NCBI GenBank assembly: GCA_027563935.2
Contig: CM050449.1
Span: 59,289,949-59,353,948, forward strand
Length of the DNA stretch: 64,000 nucleotides
Source of the DNA: Costus lasius
Lineage: Eukaryota > Streptophyta > Magnoliopsida > Zingiberales > Costaceae
Reading direction: 5' to 3'
Shown here: in pieces, positions 1 through 10,816 of the stretch
How the letters are laid out: every line of letters starts with the position of its first letter
Numbering within the stretch: position 1 is the stretch's first letter
Position numbers and translations under genes: made by a program
Notes under the pieces: generated by a model
Told to the model about the DNA's origin: nothing
Databases searched by the model: none
Seen by the model: only the letters and a program-made list of their open reading frames with translations

Positions 1-270
1 AGCAAGAACAACAAGGTCAATATCCATGTTAGAATCATTCCAGGACTTAAGAGTGATTCTCTTCTCACTATTTTATCTGATTGAAAATCCAATAAAACAG
101 CCCGAAAGAGTCAAACTCTTTTAGTGAGATGGGATCCAGATTTCATACTTGATCTCCGCGTCCCGCTCAGGCGAGATAAGGTGCACAGAGAGCCCAAGCA
201 CTAATCACTGGTAGGCAATCCATGCCAATCGCCAACCCATGCGATTCCCCTTCATCTAGGCAATCCAGAA

Positions 271-507
271 GACTGTGCCAACTGAGTTGGTACAACACAA
301 TCTCTGATTCCTCAGATGGCTTCCTCCATATAGCTATCATATGCCCAACATGTAGCCTATATGGTCAAGCTGACCTGACCTACTTCCTGGACCACCACGT
401 GCTATGTTAAGCAACGAGAAGCGATAAATCCCTTCTCTGTAGCATGTAGGTGTAATCACGCACCGTCTGAGGATAGCTGGGCGTGCCCACTGAGTGGGTA
501 CAACACG
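271..507 (-). promoter_or_regulatory. Twin bulged hairpins in leader of Copia Z
   Basis: Two hairpins on the minus strand, at 271-302 and 482-507. Each has a 5-bp inner stem, a TCA loop and a 5-nt TTGTA bulge on the 5' side. The gag-proximal one has inner arms CCAAC/GTTGG and outer arms GATTGTG/CACAGTC, with one G-U wobble. The distal one has CCCAC/GTGGG and CGTG/CACG. The same pair is found in A, B and H. A role in RNA packaging or dimerisation is inference. Confidence 0.6.
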
Positions 508-966
508 GCCCCAACGATAATCAGAACAGTGAGGTTTCGCGTCAGAAGGCAATCGAAAGCTTGATATTGACGTTGGATTTTATCGGTCTTTTATCTTCTT
601 ACTATCATGCAAATTCTATAGTGATAGCAGAAGAATAAACACATACATGTGCTAATATTACTTAAAATAGTAAATAGAAAGCACAATTATCTTATGTGGT
701 AAACGCCCATAAAAATATAAGTGAAACCCTAGTTTGACTTAAATCTTCATTTGAGCTCTTTATGGCATCATTGTACTTCATGGGGCCTAGCCCGGCCCCA
801 AACGCCATCTGCAGCTCAAATGCGCCCACCAGACAGAATGCGCCTGTTCTAGAGTCGAACTCTAGACCTCCCACCTAGTGACGCCAATAGCTGCAAACGC
901 TTCTGCCATTTGTGCTGTGTTCTCATGTCAGATCAAAATTACATTTTAAAAACTATCTAGACATGG

Positions 967-1055
967 ATTGACTCGCAGGTCAATTATACATTGATATAAT
1001 TTCAAATGTGACTCGCAGATCACATCAAATATATTAATTTCCAGGCTCGCAGGCC
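967..1055 (-). promoter_or_regulatory. Triple CTGCGA-loop hairpins in leader of Copia Z
   Basis: Three minus-strand stem-loops at 1044-1055 (GGC/GCC), 1007-1024 (TGTGAT/GTCACA, one wobble pair) and 967-984 (ATTGAC/GTCAAT). All have the loop CTGCGA. The stems differ from one another, yet each pairs fully. The same set is seen in A, B and H. Confidence 0.65.
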
Positions 1056-1803
1056 CCAGCACAGCATACAAAATAGGGTAACGCACATAAGATTAAATAA
1101 ACACTCAATATACTCAATGCAACATGTTAAACATGTACTACATGTGATCCAAACAGAAATAAAATTTTAGAAAAGCCCATGGCATGAATTTTATTTCCTT
1201 ATGTGCCCCACTACCTTACAACGGTCCATTAACAGATATCCACTCGTCAGACCAAGTCAGACCTACTACCCTTGCACGCACCCAGTCATAACTGACTTGC
1301 GTCGACCCAATGGTAAACTATGCATGCCTTAAGAGCTGAACGTCCCACATGATCTCCGGCAAGCGGGTGTGACCCCGGGCCATAATCATGATCGTTCACT
1401 AGGCGCCTCAAACAGACATCGCTACACGCCCTTCTGCAGTCGGCTTATAGCCACCTGTACAGTTTGCGCACAGGTGCTATCCAGCCACCCATCCAGGCTG
1501 TCAGATAGTCCGATTAGGCTGTTGGGTCCATACTTGACTAACGACTTCAAAACTGTTAACCCGTCTAAGTGTTAGAAGTAGGCGCACTAATAGATCTAGT
1601 GGAGTCGCGCATGAAGATAATTTTGCTTGAAAAACAACATACGCGCAAATTATGTATGTTAAGATTCATCTAACATCACATGCGCAAGCAAGTATGTAAA
1701 CATGTGCATCATGTAGTCGCATGTGAACATAAACAAGATCTACCCAATAACTTAAGCATGGATCACAAGAAGGCAATCATATGCATCAAGTCAAACAACC
1801 TGG

Positions 1804-1815
1804 GCTCTGATACCA
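1804..1815 (-). other. Primer-binding site of Copia Z
   Basis: On the minus strand this reads TGGTATCAGAGC, the complement of the 3' end of plant initiator Met-tRNA and the usual Ty1/copia primer site. It lies one base from the LTR end at 1817. Confidence 0.9.
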
Positions 1816-1816
1816 C

Positions 1817-3384
1817 TGAAAGATATTGTAGTATGCAATCGACTACAACAAGCCACATGAAGAATAGGATTCTAAACAATCGCATGACATGAGCACATGA
1901 TCAACCTTGTATAGAGCAAGTTAGAGTATTACCATTGCCATGATGTAAGAGGCGGCTTGGAAGATGTAAGGGGCGAGCGCCTCTTCTCCAAAGAAGTCAC
2001 ACACAAGATGAGAAAGACTTTCTTCCTTTGTGTTCCTTGTGCTAGCAAAGACACCAAGGAGTCCTGATCGTTTCTTCAAAGGATGATGTGCGCCCTTGGC
2101 TGGTTGAATTTCTCTTCCTTGCGTGAAGATGGTTCACACACGAGAACGAAGAGAGGAGAAAAGCGAGAGCAAGAAGCGAAAACCATGGGGTGCGCACAAA
2201 GGGAAAATTCGGCCACCACATATGGTAAGAACCAAAAATGTAACTCCCTCCATAACTCCCTTTAAGCGATCACTAACTCCTCTTAAATTGAACCATGCGT
2301 TCACAAGTGAACCGGTTCAATCTTAATTTGGTTTAAGCACCAAATCAAACCAGCCCTGGTTATAATCTTCTTAGAAGATCTAACCACACATCACATTGAA
2401 CCCCTGATCTTTACGATCAAGCATCAATTCTCCGATCAAAGCTTACCGATCACATGCCTTAATCAATCAATCATGATTAGACTAGATCTCACTTTTAATC
2501 AGAGCTTAAATTCCTTTAAAATGAACTAGAATAATTCCAGTCCACACGATCTGACATAAGTAAGCCATATCACCAAATTGTGCGACCCTAAGGGTTTCCT
2601 TCAATGTCGGTAACGATAACTTACGTTATCACGACCAGAGAGGGGTATCTAGCAACACATCACTGTCTCCCGATATGAACGAAAAAGTCTTCCAAGACTA
2701 CTCCTAAACCATAGCACAATAGTGAATCTAATTCACTTGGCATACATGTTTCCCTTTGCCACTGGATGTTCTCGTTGGACAAGCATGTCAAGCCTGTGAT
2801 TCCAACATGATGAAAATGGTTAGGTCAGACGAACATAGTCGTCTGGGTATGGCCATACACATTCTCAACCATTTCATCCAGGGGGCCCCATTAGAACATC
2901 ACACCCCAACTAGGAGAGGCAATCCTTTATCTATCACAAGTACCCTAACATGACTCATGCCCACTATCCAAGATAATCCTTAACCATTTTTTTCAAATGA
3001 TATTGAACTATCTCAAGATAATGCCAATCATCACTTAGAAACACAAGTGATCTCAAGTTAGAGGGAATATACCACTTGCTTGCATACAAGGATTATTCAC
3101 ATTGTGACAAATAATTGAATATCCTAAGTAGGGTCAGTCCAGTACATCCAATGCACCTATGTGTCTAAATCTTATTCCATGCTCGAAGCATCCTATAAGA
3201 TTAGAACACATATTAGTCTCAATCATACCAAGGCTGTCTCATGTTCACCGAGATATCTCGACTAAGGACAATACTGAATGTCAGCTAAGCTGACCATCAT
3301 TGAGACATTACTCAGAAGTTATATATAGAACAGCAGAAAATCTAACAATCTGAATAACAACAATTGCCTTTATGTTGTTTATAC
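1817..3384 (-). repeat. 5' LTR of Copia Z, 3' (U5-side) portion
   Basis: This is most of Z's 5' LTR, from the U5 end at 1817 to the point where A inserted. The remaining start of the LTR is at 15963-16019, ending in the inverted TGTT terminus at 16019. Rejoining the two parts (without the A target duplication) gives about 1.63 kb, close to the 1.69 kb of the other copies. The last five bases, TATAC, match the TATAT after A's 3' LTR at four of five positions. Confidence 0.85.
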
Positions 3385-5069
3385 TGTTGGAGTATGCCCT
3401 TAAGGCTAATGTTTGAGGCCTTGGGATTGTAACAGTATCATGTATAAACACTTTTGTTTATAAAGGCAATGGTTGTTATTCAGTTTGTTACCTTGTCTGC
3501 TGTAATAAGTGTACTTCTGAATAATGTCTCAAAGCTGTTCAGCTAGGCTGACATGCTATATGTCCTTAGTCGAGATATCTTAGTGAACATGAGACAGCCT
3601 TGATATGATTGAGACTAATATGTGTTCTAATCTTATAGGATGCTCCGAGCATGGAATAAGATGTAGACTCATGGGTACATTGGATGTACTGGACAGACCC
3701 TACTAGGATATTCAATTGCTTGTCACAATGTGAATAATCCTTGTTTGCACTAAGTGGCACATGTCCTCTGACTTGAGATCACTTGTGTTTCTAAATGATG
3801 ATTGTCATTGTTTTGAGGTAGTTCAATATCATTTGAAAGATAATGGTTATAGACTATCTTGGATAATGATCATGAGTCAGGTTGGGACACTAGTGATAGA
3901 TATAGGATTGCCGTCTCCTTGTTCAAGGAGTGTGATGTTCTATAGGGACCCCCTAGATGAGATAATTGAGAAAGTGTATGGCCATACCCAGGTGACTATG
4001 TTCATCTGATCTAATCATGCTCATCATATTGGAGTTACAAGCTTGACCCGCTTGTCCAATAAGAACATCCAGTGGCAAAAGATACATGCATGCCTTGTGA
4101 AGTTGATTCACACTTGTGCTGTGGTTTGGGTGTAGTCTTGGAAGACTCTTTCCTTTATATCGGGAGACAGTGATGTGTTGCTAGATACCTCTCACTGATC
4201 GTGATAACGTAAGTTATCATTACCGACATTTAAAGGAAACCCTCAGGGTCGCACAATTTGATGAAATGGCTTACTTAAGTCAGATTGTGTGGACTGAATT
4301 GTTTTGGTTCAGTTTAAAGGGATTTAACCTCTGATTGTAAGTGAGATCTGGTCTGATCATGTTTGATTGATTAGGGCTTGAGATCGGTAAGCTTCGATCG
4401 AGAGTGTGGATGCTAGATCGGTGAGATCAAGAGCATCAAGAGATGATCGGTTAGATCTTGAACCATTTGGTTCAAGGGAGATCTAGACCATGGCTTGGCT
4501 TGGTTCGATTTGGTCTTTGGACCAATTGAAATTGGACCAACTTCAATTGAACCGGTTCACATATGTGAACGCATGGTTCAATTAAGTTTGCGTTTTGGAT
4601 TAGTTCAAAGCCATGAACGCATGGCTTCATGACCTTCCTTTTATGGAAGTCTTGTAACGCCAAAACGTATATGCTTACCTCAACGGCTCTAATCTTTGGA
4701 GCTCTCTCGTGTGTGGCGAAGAGCTTAGACGAAGAGGAAGAAGAGAGCTTTCGGCCAAGGGAGATATCATCTCATCTTTCTTTTCCAACGATCAAGGACC
4801 CTTTGAAGAGCTTTGCTAGCACAAAGGATTCAAAGGAGCAAGCCATCTTCATTGTTGTGTGCGTCACCTTTGGAGAAGAAGCATTCGACTCTTTTCTTCC
4901 AAGGCTCCATCCACCCATGGCTATGGTGAGATCTTCTCATGATCTTTCAATTAAATCAAAGTTGATTATATAGAACATGCGATCCTATAGAAACCCTAAT
5001 TCTGCCCATGCAAGTACTTTGATTTGCGCATGCTTAGGGTTTTCGCTCCCCCTTGAAGGGGACCCTACA
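3385..5069 (+). repeat. 5' LTR of Copia A
   Basis: A 1685-bp LTR beginning TGTTGGAGTATGCCC and ending in CCCTACA (TG...CA termini). It contains the GATAAC/GTTATC hairpin at 4203-4218, clustered GGTTCA/TGAACC dyads around 4450-4600, and a CCCC/GGGG hairpin near the U5 end. Open frames inside it, such as one of 114 codons near 4629-4973, are not treated as genes. Confidence 0.95.
4548..4570. promoter_or_regulatory. Overlapping GGTTCA/TGAACC dyads in Copia A LTR
   Basis: Two overlapping perfect palindromes lie here: TGAACCGGTTCA at 4548-4559 and GTTCACATATGTGAAC at 4555-4570. The second keeps its symmetry in H (GTTCACAATTGTGAAC at 54063-54078) although the central bases differ. This suggests a selected dyad, possibly a regulatory protein site or an RNA stem; function is unknown. 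Confidence 0.5.
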
Positions 5070-5071
5070 AC

Positions 5072-5083
5072 TGGTATCAGAGC
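5072..5083 (+). other. Primer-binding site of Copia A
   Basis: TGGTATCAGAGC, complementary to plant initiator Met-tRNA, two bases after the LTR end. It primes minus-strand DNA synthesis in this class of element. Confidence 0.93.
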
Positions 5084-5691
5084 AGGGTTTTCAGTAGATC
5101 TATATGATTGCTTTGTTAAGATTGTGATCCACTCATGATTCCATGTTGCGCTCTCTTGATGCTTTGTTTACTTGCGCTTACATGATACTATGTTCTTGCG
5201 CTTACATGATACTATGTGCTACCATATTTGTTTGCGCTTGTATCATTGCTTGGAGAAGTTTGCGCTCATGCCTAGATCTATGGGTTATCAACATGCAAAG
5301 ATTAACATGCTAGATATTAGATGTATCTTGTTTATCTTGTTTGGCGCATGTTGTTTGTTTGCGCTTGTTGTAGTTGTTTTTCCAAACTTACATCTTGCGC
5401 GCCTATCACCATTAGATCTAAGTGGCGCCTGCTATAAACCCTTAGACGGGTTAGTAGGGTTGAAATCATCCTCTAAGTAAGATCTAACTAGTCTGATCAG
5501 ACCATCTGACAGCCTAGATGGGTCGACCAGATGGCACCTGTGCGCAAGCACGAGGTGGCTATAGGTCGACTGCATCACAGGCGTGTAGCGAGGTCTGGTC
5601 GAGACAACCAGTGAACACACATGAGTTAGGCCCGGGGTCACACCCGCTTGCCAGAACTCATGTTGGTTGTTCAGCCCTTAGGGCATGCATG

Positions 5692-5709
5692 GTTGACCAT
5701 TAGGTCAAC
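5692..5709 (+). promoter_or_regulatory. GTTGACC-ATTA-GGTCAAC leader hairpin (Copia A)
   Basis: A perfect 7-bp stem with an ATTA loop. The identical structure is at 55192-55209 in H and 25912-25929 (minus) in B. The Z copy, near 1300-1315, has decayed. Confidence 0.5.
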
Positions 5710-5946
5710 GCAAGTCAGTTAAGACTTGGTGCATGCAAGGGCATGGATCAAACTAGACATGATGAGTGGATCCCTATTAATGGACCGTTGTAAGGTTGTA
5801 GGAGCACATAAGTAAAGTAAAATTGATGCCAATGGGTTTTCAAAATTTTATTTTCTTATGTGATGGATCACATGTTGATTGAATGATGCCATGATGCTTG
5901 TTTATTTAATCTTATGTGGGATGCCCTTTATTGTGTGCTGTGCTGG

Positions 5947-6032
5947 GGCCTGCGAGCCTGGTAAATTATTATTTTTGTGATCTGCGAATCACATTTTTAA
6001 TTAATTTATTGTATAATTGACCTGCGAGTCAA
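5947..6032 (+). promoter_or_regulatory. Triple CTGCGA-loop hairpins in leader of Copia A
   Basis: Three stem-loops at 5947-5958 (GGC/GCC), 5976-5993 (TGTGAT/ATCACA) and 6017-6032 (TTGAC/GTCAA), each enclosing the same hexaloop CTGCGA. Spacers are 17 and 23 nt. The identical loop on three different stems, in a leader without coding function, points to an RNA element. Packaging, dimerisation or Gag binding are possible roles but are not shown. Confidence 0.7.
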
Positions 6033-6422
6033 GCTTGTCTAGATAGATTAAAATGTATTTTAATTAGACAAGAGCACAAAAGCACACATCGCAGAGGCGC
6101 ATTCAGCTGGTGGGCGCACCTGAGCTGCATTGAGCGCTAGGGCCCTGGGTTGGACCAGATGAGATGCAAAAGACCCAAGAAGCAAGTGAAGACTTAAGAT
6201 AACTTAAGGTCTTACTTAGGGTTCATGGGCTTTTACCACATAAGATCAGCATGCTTTCTATTTATTGCTTTTATAATTAGAATTGCATGAGTTTATCTTC
6301 TGCTATAGCCATAGGATTTGCCTGATAGTAAGAAGATAAAAGACCATTAAAATCCAACGCTAAAATATCAAGCTCGTTAGCCTTCTGACGCGAAACCTCA
6401 CTGTTCTGACTATCGTTGGAGC

Positions 6423-6659
6423 CGTGTTGTACCCACTCAGTGGGCACGTCCATCTATCTTTAGACGGTGCGGGATTTCACCTGCGTGTTACAGAGAAGGG
6501 ATTTATCGCTTCTCGTTGCTCAGCATAGCACGTGGTGGTCCAGGGAGTAGGTCAGGTCAGCTTGACCATATAGGCTACACATGGGGCATATGATAGCTAT
6601 ATGGAGGCAGCCATCTGTGGGATCAGAGACTGTGTTGTACCAACTCAGTTGGCACAGTC
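6423..6659 (+). promoter_or_regulatory. Twin bulged hairpins in leader of Copia A
   Basis: Hairpin one (6423-6448) has outer arms CGTG/CACG and inner arms CCCAC/GTGGG. Hairpin two (6628-6659) has outer arms GACTGTG/CACAGTC and inner arms CCAAC/GTTGG. Both carry the 5-nt bulge TTGTA and the loop TCA. Between the two, one inner pair changes from A-T to C-G with pairing kept. Confidence 0.62.
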
Positions 6660-8747
6660 TGCTGGATTGCCCAGATGAAGGGGAATCGCACGGGTTGGCG
6701 ATTGGCAGGGACTGCCTACCAGAAATTAGTACTTGTATTCTCTGTGCATCTTATCTCGCCTGAGCGGGACGCGGAGACCAAGTATGAAATCTGGATCCCA
6801 TCTCACTAAAAGAGTGTTACTCTTTCGGACTGTTTAATGGATTTTTCAGTCAGATAAAATAGTGAGAAAAGAATCTTTCTTAAGTCCTGGATTGATTCTA
6901 AACATTGATACTGACCTTGCTGTTCTTGCATTGTTGTAGATTCCTGCAGCAACGAACACCATGAGCTTCAATGTGCGATCCCTACTGGAAAGGGAGAAGT
7001 TTGCTGGGCCAAACTTCTCAGACTGGTTCGGACACCTTAAGATCGTTCTTAAGGCTGAGAGGAAACTGTATGTCCTCGAGACGGCTATACCGCCTCAACC
7101 CGCTGCGAACGCCGCAAGGGCGGTTCGCGATGCCTATGAAAAGCACGTCAATGATAGCATTGATGTCGCTTGCCTGATGCTAGCGTCTATGACGCCACCG
7201 CTGCAGCGTCAGCATGAGGATATGTCGGCTATAGAGATTATAGCGAACCTCAAGATGCTGTATGCTGCACAGGCGAGGACAGAACGCTATAATCTGACAA
7301 AGCTTTTCTTTCAGAGCAAACTGGCTGAAGGAAGCCCAGTGGGAGCTCACGTGCTCAAGATGATTGGGCACAAGGAGGCTCTGGAGAAACTGGGGCATAC
7401 CATCAACCAGGAGCTTGCTGTAGACATTATTCTGCAGTCTCTCCGGCCCTCTTTCGATGCGTTCATTATTAACTTTAATATGAACAAAATCGATTGTACT
7501 CCGGCAGAGCTGCTGAATATGCTCTTGACTACTGAGGAGACTCTGAAGGGAAAGCCTTCAACCTCTATCTTAATGGTTCCTTCTAGGAACAAGAAGAAGG
7601 GGAAGAAGGGCAAGGCCCCTGTCAAGAACTACAGCAAGGCTCTGAAACAGAAGGTTAAGCGGTCAAAGGACAACAGGTGTTTCCACTGTGGCCAGCTGGG
7701 TCACTGGAAAAAGGACTGTATGTAACATCCCTCAGAATCACACCCCACACGCATACAAGTAAAATACGGGGTTTCAAAAATTTTTTACTCTTCCATTAAA
7801 ACACAAGAAGAAAGCGGCATCGAAGGACATTACTACGGAACAGAAAACCGCACAGAACTGAATAGGATCGATTACTAGGAAATAGAAATCCGGAAATCCA
7901 GAAAAAATCCGGCAGCAAGTATTCTAAACTACTGCTGCACAGACACACATATCTTGTAACAACAACAAACGTCCACACTACACATATGTGGAATTTCAGA
8001 AATATACAGAACTGATTATTCAGATACTAAAATAAACAACACAAATTCGGTTACACATCTCAAATCGGACATTTCAAAATAAGAACCAATTCAATAAAAG
8101 AATCCAAGACTTGTATCCAATAATTTAAACGAAACAACTATAATATAATATCCTGAAAACAGGCATAAGCCCTCAGGAGATAAAACATGTCATATAGGTC
8201 ATAATAAATTAGGCACGCAGGCCTGATAAATCTTTAGAAGACTATTCTTAGAAATGACATCAAACATTAGCGTCATATTAGCTGTAGCAATTACTGTCTT
8301 GATGTCTCACCTGAAAACATTTAAACAACGGAGGTGAGCTAAAAAGCTCAGTGAGTAAAAGACACTAAAAGTCATCCATAGTACACATCAAAAATATCAT
8401 ACTTAAGTTGAAATTCTTTTTATTTAACAGATAAGATAAATCAACTTAACATGCATGCTCATATCAGAAACAAACACAATCAAATACAGATACTTGTAAC
8501 AATAGGCATCAAACAGGTAGGATATGAATATACCAACCCATACCAACTAACCACACCGCCTAATACATCTAAATACAGATCGAAACAGAACTACAGAAAT
8601 CAGAACTGACAGACAGAAAATCAGAATTTTCAGAGTCCAAACGGATAGTCTACATCGGAAACAGAAAGGCCACAGAAGGCCTGAAGACCACAGAAGGTCT
8701 GACCCCACCTCTGCCGAGGACGAGACAATGCATGCATATCAGAAACA

Positions 8748-9127
8748 GAATGGTAGAGGAGATATCAGTGGGTGGCCCCCGTCTTGTCAGGACGTGGCAC
8801 TCTGGTCTCCAATACCCAGAACAGAATGGTAGAGGAGGTATCAGTGGGTGGCCCCCGTCTTGTTAGGACGTGGCACTCTGGCCTCCAAAACCCAGAACTG
8901 AATGGTAGAGGAGGTATCAGTGGGTGGCCCCCGTCTTGTTAGGACGTGGCACTCTGGCCTCCAAAACCCAGAACTGAATGGTAGAGGAGGTATCAGTGGG
9001 TGGCCCCCGTCTTGTTAGGACGTGGCACTCTGGCCTCCAAAACCCAGAACTGAATGGTAGAGGAGGTATCAGTGGGTGGCCCCCGTCTTGTTAGGACGTG
9101 GCACTCTGGCCTCCAATACCCAGAACA
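8748..9127. repeat. 76-bp tandem repeat, five units, in LTR F
   Basis: Five consecutive units start at 8748, 8824, 8900, 8976 and 9052, with a degenerate sixth start at 9128. Each carries GGTGGCCCCCGTCTTG and GACGTGGCACTCTGG. Units three and four look identical, which suggests recent homogenisation. The same core words recur in E's LTR minisatellite. Confidence 0.92.
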
Positions 9128-10787
9128 GAAATAGTGTCTCAAGGGTCGTAGTAGACTATCAGCACCATTACAGCGCCACAGAAGGAGGGTAAGGACACGG
9201 AAGAGTGCTACACTAGGGCATAATTTTACAGAACAGATTATACTGAAACAGAGAAGTAGGATCAACCACTACTTAATTCTTACATTATGCCCAAAGTCTA
9301 ACAAACCAGAAAATGACACACCCCAATATCCAGTCCTTAAACACAGAACAGAAATTATATGAGTGAATTCCTTACAACTAACCTTAATTCATGTCAAACC
9401 ATTCTATGTTCTCACAAATGTTTTAACACATTCAAGGTTTTCAGAAACTTCACAACATATAAACAGAACAGGAAATATCCACATAACAAACAATTAAATA
9501 CAGAACAGAAATTATTCATATAACAAACATTTAAATACAGAACAGAAATTATTCATGAAATAATCTCCTCAAAATTCCTAAAACCGTGAGCTATAAAATT
9601 ACTGTAAGGGGCGCCACTTTCAGAACCTTAACAGAACGTACAAATTTCATGTAATTAATTTCAGTCCCCCACTACAGATAATTTTAATTACACGTTTGTG
9701 AAGAAAATTGACAAAAGCCCCAAAATTGGCTCGAACTATATTTTCGAAAATTCCTAAGTTCTTAGTTAAATCCCCAATTTTGTTTTCTCTAAAATTTCTC
9801 ATCAAACAAATAAATTTTAGAAGAACTACAGACCACAATTTAAGAGGTTAAACCATACAATGTAAATTTTTCTCACAAAGGAATATTCGTCTAACCAAAA
9901 CATAGCAGATTTATATTGTCCGTTTGCAAAATATATTTTTAGTCCAATTTCGAACCAAAGCTAGTCAATATTGTATTCAAAATGAAGCTCTCTGAATCTA
10001 GTTTCCAATCAAACTGGTTTCACAAGATTTCGAATTTTAGACAGGAAGATATAAGGGTTCGAACATAGGAAGGTCAGAATTTCAGATTTCAAGAAAACAG
10101 ATTCATATATCTGACTTGCGACATTTATTTCAGATCCAATAACTAATCGAAAATAGGCGTTATGGGAGTCAAAATAAAGCTCTTCGAGCCTACGGTCTAA
10201 TAAAACTGATTTGACAAGATTTCGAGCTATACCTAGGGAGATATGATGGTTCGAACACATAAAGGTCGAAATCCAGAATTCCAGAAAACTGATTTTGTAC
10301 AGCTAGATTGCAATACAGATTGAAATACTAATACCGCTCGGATATGGTCGATATCATATTCAAATTAAAGCCAAACATATCTAGTTTCATACAAAATTTA
10401 TCTCGTGCGATTTGGATCTATAGGCCATGAGATATTGGGGTTATAGTACACAAAGGTCAGATTAGAGAATGCAGACTTTCAGCAAAACAGGATTTTAAAA
10501 CCTTATAATTATTTGAATTCAACCCCATACGGATAATCATGGCAAATAACGAATTTTAATTCGGATTAGACTCCTTAGGATCGAATTACTCACCAGAAAA
10601 ATCGCCCACAGAGAAAACGCCAAAACAGGGGATCAGGGGTCTCCAGAAAGTTCGTCCACCACCAGTCTGCCACCACCAGCGTCAGAAATTTTGCAGGAGC
10701 GCCAAGCACAGTGAGGGGCGACAACACAGGCGGCTAGGGCAAGAAACAAACCAAAAATCGTGAGGGAGAGGAGCTCTCACGAATTTT

Positions 10788-10816
10788 CCCCCTTTTTTTT
10801 TTTATTTTTTTTTTTT
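10788..10816. repeat. Pyrimidine/oligo-T tract in LTR F
   Basis: A run of C followed by two long T tracts broken by one A. On the element's own (minus) strand it is an oligo-A tract. It may be simple-sequence drift; no function is assigned. Confidence 0.6.

Larger units (their letters stand above)
1..1803 (-). other. Copia Z untranslated leader (partial)
   Basis: No coding potential is seen. The stretch aligns by eye along its length with the leaders of B (24667-26428), A (5084-6960) and H (54598-56449). It keeps the paired-hairpin motifs described separately at 271-507 and 967-1055. The leader extends past base 1. Confidence 0.8.
5084..6960 (+). other. Copia A untranslated leader
   Basis: About 1.88 kb lies between the PBS and the gag ATG, with no credible ORF. 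The first 300 bp contain repeated short GCGCTT-type words. Paired structures follow: a GTTGACC/GGTCAAC hairpin at 5692-5709, three CTGCGA-loop hairpins at 5947-6032, and two bulged hairpins at 6423-6448 and 6628-6659. Long leaders are known in the Angela/BARE-like Copia lineage. Confidence 0.85.

Noticed and set aside
1..1803. Several ORFs of 60-71 codons in the leader of Copia Z.
   Set aside because: The aligned leaders of A, B and H do not keep these frames; the conserved features are hairpins.
4629..4973. A 114-codon ORF in Copia A's LTR, also at 15517-15861.
   Set aside because: It lies wholly within the LTR, and no recognisable domain is seen. The repeat of the ORF follows from the two LTRs of one element, not from selection on a protein; B and H do not keep the same frame.
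8748..9127. Regular repeats in LTR F considered as a CRISPR-like array.
   Set aside because: Units are contiguous 76-bp tandem repeats with no unique spacers, in plant LTR DNA; it is a minisatellite.
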